Below, piece after piece: positions 59,477-64,000 of a stretch of 64,000 bases of DNA (its first letter is position 1; each line of letters starts with the position of its first letter). Both the position numbers and the translations under genes were made by a program. The notes beneath the pieces were generated by a model, which saw nothing but the letters and a program-made list of their open reading frames with translations, had not been told where the DNA came from and did not search any database. This DNA is from Saprospiraceae bacterium (GTDB lineage: Bacteria; Bacteroidota; Bacteroidia; Chitinophagales; Saprospiraceae). The stretch spans positions 1 through 64,000 of the forward strand of contig JABSSL010000004.1 of assembly GCA_013214355.1 (NCBI GenBank), written 5' to 3'.

Positions 59477-62206
59477 CTATTGCGAGGAAGTTTTAACCAA
59501 CTTTCTTCTAATGCTGCTCCCATCGGAAGACCGCAAACTCAAGTAATAGTAACCATCTAACCAATTGCTTAGGTCGAGTTCATGGTCTAGGGAGGATTGC
59601 CCTTGGAATTCCTTAGAGAACAGAAGCTGTCCCAAGGAATTGTGAATATGCAAGCCTACATCCTGCTGTTCGCTCAGTTCTGCCTTTAGTTGTAGTAAGC
59701 CATTGCTCGGGTTAGGGAACAGTTGGGTTCGGATAAACGGTCCCGGGTTCTCCGTGCTAGTAAGTAAGGTAAACTCAAGCCAGTTGATATTGAACAAAGG
59801 TTGTGTGATCAGCATTCGGAGTTGATGCCGTCCCACCGGTAAGTCCAAGTTTTGATTGCTGGTGTTCCAAGTTTGCCAGCCACCGGTTGCGGGGAACGTA
59901 CTGGTGACTAGAGGAGTCGCGTTACCATCTTCTTGAACCAATTGTAATTGTACCTGCCCTTGCTCGCTCAGGGCTGCGGTGCGAAAACTCACCTGGTAGC
60001 TTCCAGCAGTTGCTACATCAATGTAATAGTCTAGATAATCTCCATTATCCAGAAAACCGATATTTTGTCCACCTCCAGCATCACTTGTGTTTTCTAACTG
60101 AACCCCCGATTGGAAGAAATAATCTTCAGCTTCAATTCTTCCAGGAATGTTGTGAATGGTGGCGATGGTGTTGGTGATCTGTTCTTGGAAAAAAGACTCC
60201 AAGTTTGTCCCATCTGCTGCTGCGATGGCATTTCCGGTGTAAGAAGCTCGTAGTGTTTCACGAGATTTAATAATATGGTCTATCCCCAGAATTATAATTC
60301 TCGGATTGCTGGGATGCAGTGCAACATCCGTTATCGTCAAGGGATTACCGTCAGCTGTAATTTGAAAATCAGAGCGCGATGCTGCTTCTACTCCTCCGAG
60401 GGATTTATTCACAGAAATCGCAATATGCTGCTCATCTTGAGTGATACCTGCGACATATGACGCCGGGATGCTCTCTGAATTACCTTTCCGTACAAACTCA
60501 AAACTGTTTAAGTTAAATCCCCCAGCCTTCGCATGAAATCGCAACTTATCGTCATTTTCTTCTAAAACAACATCTGTTATCGAAATCGTTTGCCAATTTT
60601 GCCAGCCTCCCGTATTGCTGACTGTTACCGAAGCAGTAAGTGTAGCGTCATTGGTTGAAAAGTAAAACGCTCCACCCTCCTCATTGGCAGCCACCCGCAC
60701 CTTGATTTCGTATACACCGCCTTCCTCAACGTCTAAGCTGTATTGCATCCACTCGTCGGGCGCAATCCAACCCACATTAAATCCATTTGAGTTGATATTG
60801 TCCTGTGTTCTTTCTATATCTACACCATCATTCCTATAGGACCAGCCATTATTCCAAGCCGTGAAGTTGCCGGTAGAAACTTGATAGTTGGCTATGTCTG
60901 AATCAGCGTAGGCTACCCCTGCTCCTCCTAGATCAAAATCCGTGGCAAACACAACTCCCGGTATCTCTTGAATGCGAAACGGAATGGCTACTGAGGAGTT
61001 TTGCTGGCGGAACATAGCATCGATCACGTCCTTTTGATAGACACAATTTTCTAGCTTGAAGCCTTCCGCCATTTCCATTAAAGTAGCCTTTGCGAAGTCG
61101 GCATTAGGTACATTACCTCCATTGTTCCAGTAGTCCAGAAGGGCCTGATATTCTGGAGTTTTAGTCCAAGATAAAGGTCCTGCAATAGACTCGACTTTCT
61201 TCATGGGCCACCAAGCCCATCCCAATTGGTGCTCATCAAATAGGCGAATAGCATCCTTGAACCAGGTGTTGGAATTCTCACCCGTTTCTCCGAAGTAAAT
61301 AGGTATATCGTACTGTTCTCGTAGATCGAGTACCCATTGAATAGAAGCCTGGTCATTGAAGGACCAATATTTGTGTGGACTATAAACCATATTGTCATCC
61401 CAGGGCGGCGTAAGGCCGGTAAAGTCATTGGCGAACCAATTTCCCTCGATGAAGAGCATATGTTTAGTGTCGACCGTTCGGATGCTATCTGTGATTTCTT
61501 GATATAGATTACGTAAAGGAAGGTTGCCTTCCATGGCCCAATTGGTCTCATTGATCAAGTCATAGCCAGCTATCCAGGGCTCGTCTACATATCGCGTAGC
61601 TATTCGCTGCCACAGCGCAACAGTTTTGTCCTGGTTAGCCTCACTATCCCAGAGGGAAGGCTTATCCTCGTCACGATCAGAGATACCTTGGTCATTTCCC
61701 TGCCCCCCTGGGGCCGCGTGTAGATCAAGAACAATATACATTTCATTTTGCCTGCACCAACTGATCAGACTATCTGTCAAAGTAAAGCCCTTTTCTAGCC
61801 AAGTATGTTGGCCAGGGACGGGTTCGTCTTCGATAGGCAGGGTAAATAGATTGTAGTGCATCGGTAATCTCACCGAATTGAAGCCCCATGATTTTAAAGA
61901 GTCAATATCTATTTTTCGCACATGATTAGCTAGCCAAGCCTCATAGAATTCATGGGTATCTTCTTTACCGATCAGTTCTTCGATCTTTTCTCTAATCTGA
62001 TGCTGTGGATTGGCGAAACTGGCAGTTTGTAACATATATCCCTCCTGCAACATCCAACCGCCTAGGCCCATTCCTTTGAGGATAATGGTGTCGCCGGATT
62101 CATTTACAATATGTTTGCCATTTGTAGTAAGGAAGCCTTGTGCAGAAATGGTAAAAGAAAGGAAAAATAGGCAAGTGCTTAGGAGAATCGCGTGCTTAAT
62201 ACTCAT
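59477..62206 (-). CDS. T9SS-secreted GH5 glycosidase with two CBM6
   Basis: A 909-residue secreted enzyme. Signal peptide (CLFFLSFTISAQ). The catalytic domain (~24-360) is glycoside hydrolase family 5: acid/base Glu in YDLINETNWA (E220) and nucleophile in YFGETGENS (E307), with HNH-like SPHKYWSFND. Two CBM6 carbohydrate-binding modules follow (~420-570, with DEWMQYSLDVEEGGVYEIKV; ~700-830, with GDYLDYYIDVATAGSYQVSF). The C-terminus is a type A T9SS sorting domain (LFPNPSNGLLQLKAELS ... KLVKTS), so it should be exported to the cell surface through PorSS. Likely a beta-glucan or related endoglycosidase. Confidence 0.92.
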   Translation of the reverse strand: MSIKHAILLSTCLFFLSFTISAQGFLTTNGKHIVNESGDTIILKGMGLGGWMLQEGYMLQTASFANPQHQIREKIEELIGKEDTHEFYEAWLANHVRKIDIDSLKSWGFNSVRLPMHYNLFTLPIEDEPVPGQHTWLEKGFTLTDSLISWCRQNEMYIVLDLHAAPGGQGNDQGISDRDEDKPSLWDSEANQDKTVALWQRIATRYVDEPWIAGYDLINETNWAMEGNLPLRNLYQEITDSIRTVDTKHMLFIEGNWFANDFTGLTPPWDDNMVYSPHKYWSFNDQASIQWVLDLREQYDIPIYFGETGENSNTWFKDAIRLFDEHQLGWAWWPMKKVESIAGPLSWTKTPEYQALLDYWNNGGNVPNADFAKATLMEMAEGFKLENCVYQKDVIDAMFRQQNSSVAIPFRIQEIPGVVFATDFDLGGAGVAYADSDIANYQVSTGNFTAWNNGWSYRNDGVDIERTQDNINSNGFNVGWIAPDEWMQYSLDVEEGGVYEIKVRVAANEEGGAFYFSTNDATLTASVTVSNTGGWQNWQTISITDVVLEENDDKLRFHAKAGGFNLNSFEFVRKGNSESIPASYVAGITQDEQHIAISVNKSLGGVEAASRSDFQITADGNPLTITDVALHPSNPRIIILGIDHIIKSRETLRASYTGNAIAAADGTNLESFFQEQITNTIATIHNIPGRIEAEDYFFQSGVQLENTSDAGGGQNIGFLDNGDYLDYYIDVATAGSYQVSFRTAALSEQGQVQLQLVQEDGNATPLVTSTFPATGGWQTWNTSNQNLDLPVGRHQLRMLITQPLFNINWLEFTLLTSTENPGPFIRTQLFPNPSNGLLQLKAELSEQQDVGLHIHNSLGQLLFSKEFQGQSSLDHELDLSNWLDGYYYLSLRSSDGSSIRRKLVKTSSQ

Positions 62207-62350
62207 TGCGCTTGTTTTGAGTTTTATGACTAATTTCTAGTAAAGGAATTACCAGCGACTTAACAGTCGGATCATAATCCCATTAAGTATTAAGCAATAA
62301 AGTGACAGGGACGTTGGACTAAAGATAAGCTTTTTGGGTAAGCCAGCTGG

Positions 62351-62469
62351 GTTGTTGGGTGAAAAACACCAACCACCACTTCGTTGTCGGCCCTATCCGT
62401 TGTCGGTGTTTTTTCACGACCACCACTTCATTGTCGGCCCCATCCGTTGTCGGTGTTTTCACCGACAAC
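62351..62469. repeat. 47-bp tandem repeat with GGTG-type hairpins
   Basis: Two head-to-tail 47-bp units at 62373-62419 and 62420-62466, nearly identical (CCACCACTTC, TTGTCGGCCC, ATCCGTTGTCGGTGTTTT). The second forms a perfect 10-bp hairpin GTTGTCGGTG-TTTT-CACCGACAAC (62446-62469); an inverted half-unit GGGTG-AAAAA-CACC lies at 62358-62370. It sits in the 281-bp gap after (downstream of) the LeuA-family gene and upstream of the GH5 gene. Confidence 0.7.
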
Positions 62470-62487
62470 AAGGCGTGATCGGCGTGA

Positions 62488-63999
62488 TCAAGCCCTTTTC
62501 TCCTCCCCCTTCATCCCCAATCCATTCTCGATCAAGTTCAACATCTTGATGGTAGCTTTGATCGCTGCCACTGCCTGATCCGAATCCAAGCCGGTAGTTT
62601 TTACTTGTTTGTCATTCATTTCCCAGGTGATGGTGGTGCGGCAAAGGGCATGAGTTTCTCCACCAGGAGGGATGACTACTTTATAGTCGATCAGGGTGGG
62701 ATAGGGCTTTTCTAGGCGTTCGTAGATGCGCCAAAGGGCATTCATGAAGGCATCGTATTGGCCATCTCCAGAGGCGGTCTCCTCGTGTAGCTGGCCATCA
62801 ATTTCGATGCTGAGGGTTGCCATGGAGCGTAGGCCTGCGGCTACAGACAGCGCATAGTTCTTTACAATAATTTGCTGTTTAATCGGCATACTTTCCAATA
62901 CATCAGCAATGATATAGGGGAGGTCTGCTTGGGTAACCACTTCTTTGCGATCACCGAGTTCATTGATTTTGCGGGTGAGCTTGCGCATGGATTCGGTATC
63001 CAATTCGATGCCCAGTTCATCTAGGTTTTTCTTAATGCTGGCTTTACCAGCAAGCTTACCCAGGGCGTAAGTCCGTTTGCGATCGAAGCGCTCGGGGTGA
63101 AGGTCATTAAAGTATAGATTGTTCTTATTGTCGCCATCGGCGTGGATACCGCTGGTTTGAGTAAAGACATTTTCTCCAATCAAGGGCTTATTGGGGGGGA
63201 TGCGGATGCCGGAGAATGATTCCACCATTTTACTTACCGCAAAAAGCTTTTTCTCATTCACATTCATTTCATGATGTAACATGTCTTTCACTACACCAAT
63301 TACACTAGACAAAGGAACATTACCTGCCCTTTCGCCTAACCCATTGAGGGTAGTGTGAAGGCAGTTGATTCCGGCTTTCACTGCTGTGTAGACATTAGCT
63401 GTAGCTAAATCATAATCATTATGCGCATGAAAGTCGAATTGTACGTCTGGAAAGCGACGTAGCATTTGACCACAAAAATCGCCTGCCTCGTCTGGGCTCA
63501 AAATACCGAGGGTATCCGGTAGCATAATTCTAGCTACTTGCTGTTTTGCGAGCGCCTCTACCATTTGAAAGACATACTCGGGACTATTTCGCATCCCGTT
63601 AGACCAATCCTCCAGGTAGATATTGACGGTGATGCCCATGGTTTTGGCATGCTGAATAACTTCTTGGATGCCTTCGAGGTGTTCTGCTGGTGTTTTTCGC
63701 AATTGCTCTTGGCAATGCTTCAGCGAACCTTTGCAAAGTAAGTTGATCACCTGGCCACCTACTTCCTTGATCCAGCTTAAGGATCGATCTTTATCAACAA
63801 AGCCCAGGATTTCTACTCGCTCTCCCAATCCACTGGCATTGGCCCAATCTAATATCTTTTTAGCGCCTTGGAATTCGCCATCAGAAACGAGTGCGGAGGC
63901 AATTTCGATACGATCCACCTTTAACTCCTCAAGCAATAACTTAGCAACACGTAATTTTTCACTGTCTGTAAAAGACACGCCAGATGTTTGTTCACCATC
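62488..63999 (-). CDS. leuA: Isopropylmalate/citramalate synthase (partial)
   Basis: Partial gene running off the right edge. The last 496 residues are an alpha-isopropylmalate synthase-type enzyme: HMGL-like TIM barrel (RVEILGFVDKDRSLSWIKEV, LPDTLGILSPDEAGD, metal site FDFHAHNDYDLATANV, GLGERAGNVPLSS) and a C-terminal LeuA regulatory (dimer) domain (SIEIDGQLHEETASGDGQYD). The frame continues upstream through DGEQTSGVSF to the window edge, the start region of this family, so the GTG at 63976 is not the start. It condenses acetyl-CoA with 2-oxoisovalerate (leucine) or pyruvate (citramalate); sequence here does not decide. Cytoplasmic. Confidence 0.9.
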   Translation of the reverse strand, partial: DGEQTSGVSFTDSEKLRVAKLLLEELKVDRIEIASALVSDGEFQGAKKILDWANASGLGERVEILGFVDKDRSLSWIKEVGGQVINLLCKGSLKHCQEQLRKTPAEHLEGIQEVIQHAKTMGITVNIYLEDWSNGMRNSPEYVFQMVEALAKQQVARIMLPDTLGILSPDEAGDFCGQMLRRFPDVQFDFHAHNDYDLATANVYTAVKAGINCLHTTLNGLGERAGNVPLSSVIGVVKDMLHHEMNVNEKKLFAVSKMVESFSGIRIPPNKPLIGENVFTQTSGIHADGDNKNNLYFNDLHPERFDRKRTYALGKLAGKASIKKNLDELGIELDTESMRKLTRKINELGDRKEVVTQADLPYIIADVLESMPIKQQIIVKNYALSVAAGLRSMATLSIEIDGQLHEETASGDGQYDAFMNALWRIYERLEKPYPTLIDYKVVIPPGGETHALCRTTITWEMNDKQVKTTGLDSDQAVAAIKATIKMLNLIENGLGMKGEEKRA

Positions 64000-64000
64000 C

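Noticed and set aside
1-64000. CRISPR array, insertion sequence, integron or prophage
   Set aside because: No regular spacer-repeat arrays, transposase, integrase or phage genes were recognised in the window.

Overview
The window looks like a mid-GC Bacteroidota chromosome, most probably of the class Saprospiria; this rests on gene style only. The signs are a type IX secretion sorting domain on a secreted glycosidase, many LytS-type kinase/LytTR regulator pairs, FtsX-like permeases with a permease-prefix domain, a fused ABC permease/M1 peptidase, YHYH-domain proteins, and promoters of the Bacteroidota form (TTTG or TTG, about 20 nt, TAnnTTTG). I saw no rRNA, tRNA, CRISPR array, phage or intact insertion sequence. 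The right edge cuts a leuA-type synthase gene; the left edge shows no cut gene.

Layout. 0.2-2.6 kb: AraC regulator, SRPBCC protein, M19 dipeptidase. 2.6-3.26 kb: non-coding, with low-complexity repeats and a small terminator-like hairpin. 3.3-6.2 kb: first LytS/LytTR pair with a likely LytTR binding site, divergent from a TraB/GumN-like protein. 6.3-9.6 kb: YHS protein, NTF2-like protein and a double-HTH AraC regulator, divergent from a beta-lactamase-fold hydrolase. 9.6-17.4 kb: ECF sigma operon, methyltransferase, tandem YHYH genes with a membrane-anchored partner, DGPF/YCII protein plus ECF42-like sigma factor, second methyltransferase. 17.5-19.5 kb: seven-bladed propeller lipoprotein and a degenerate metallopeptidase-like protein. 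19.6-23.3 kb: PadR/FtsX-permease operon followed by two gene fossils. 23.5-25.9 kb: BlaI repressor and an M56 membrane peptidase with ankyrin repeats, behind a promoter flanked by two BlaI-type operators. 26.0-28.9 kb: an operon of two LytS-like proteins and one LytTR regulator, in which the second kinase has lost its catalytic residues. 29-37.7 kb: beta-lactamase-fold hydrolase, ABC ATPase with permease/M1 fusion, third LytS/LytTR pair. 37.9-46.3 kb: DNA glycosylase, DUF6624-like protein, and a HisKA/OmpR two-component system followed by an RND efflux pair. 46.4-57.9 kb: methyltransferase/AraC-GyrI pair, secreted agmatine-deiminase-like lipoprotein, DUF1566-type membrane protein, AraC regulator with a 3-hydroxyisobutyrate-dehydrogenase-like enzyme, amidohydrolase, PhzF-like enzyme, M1-like peptidase. 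57.9-64 kb: VWA protein, GH5-CBM6-CBM6 T9SS enzyme, LeuA-family synthase.

How it works together. The region is mostly signalling and envelope functions: four two-component loci, five AraC regulators, two ECF sigma factors, PadR and BlaI regulators beside membrane effectors, and many secreted proteins. The items most worth a second look are the kinase/pseudokinase/LytTR operon, the BlaI-controlled M56-ankyrin protein, the fossil permease, and two families of short palindromic repeats (conserved GGTG-loop-CACC apex, and CTTCCG/CGGAAG stems) that recur between genes.
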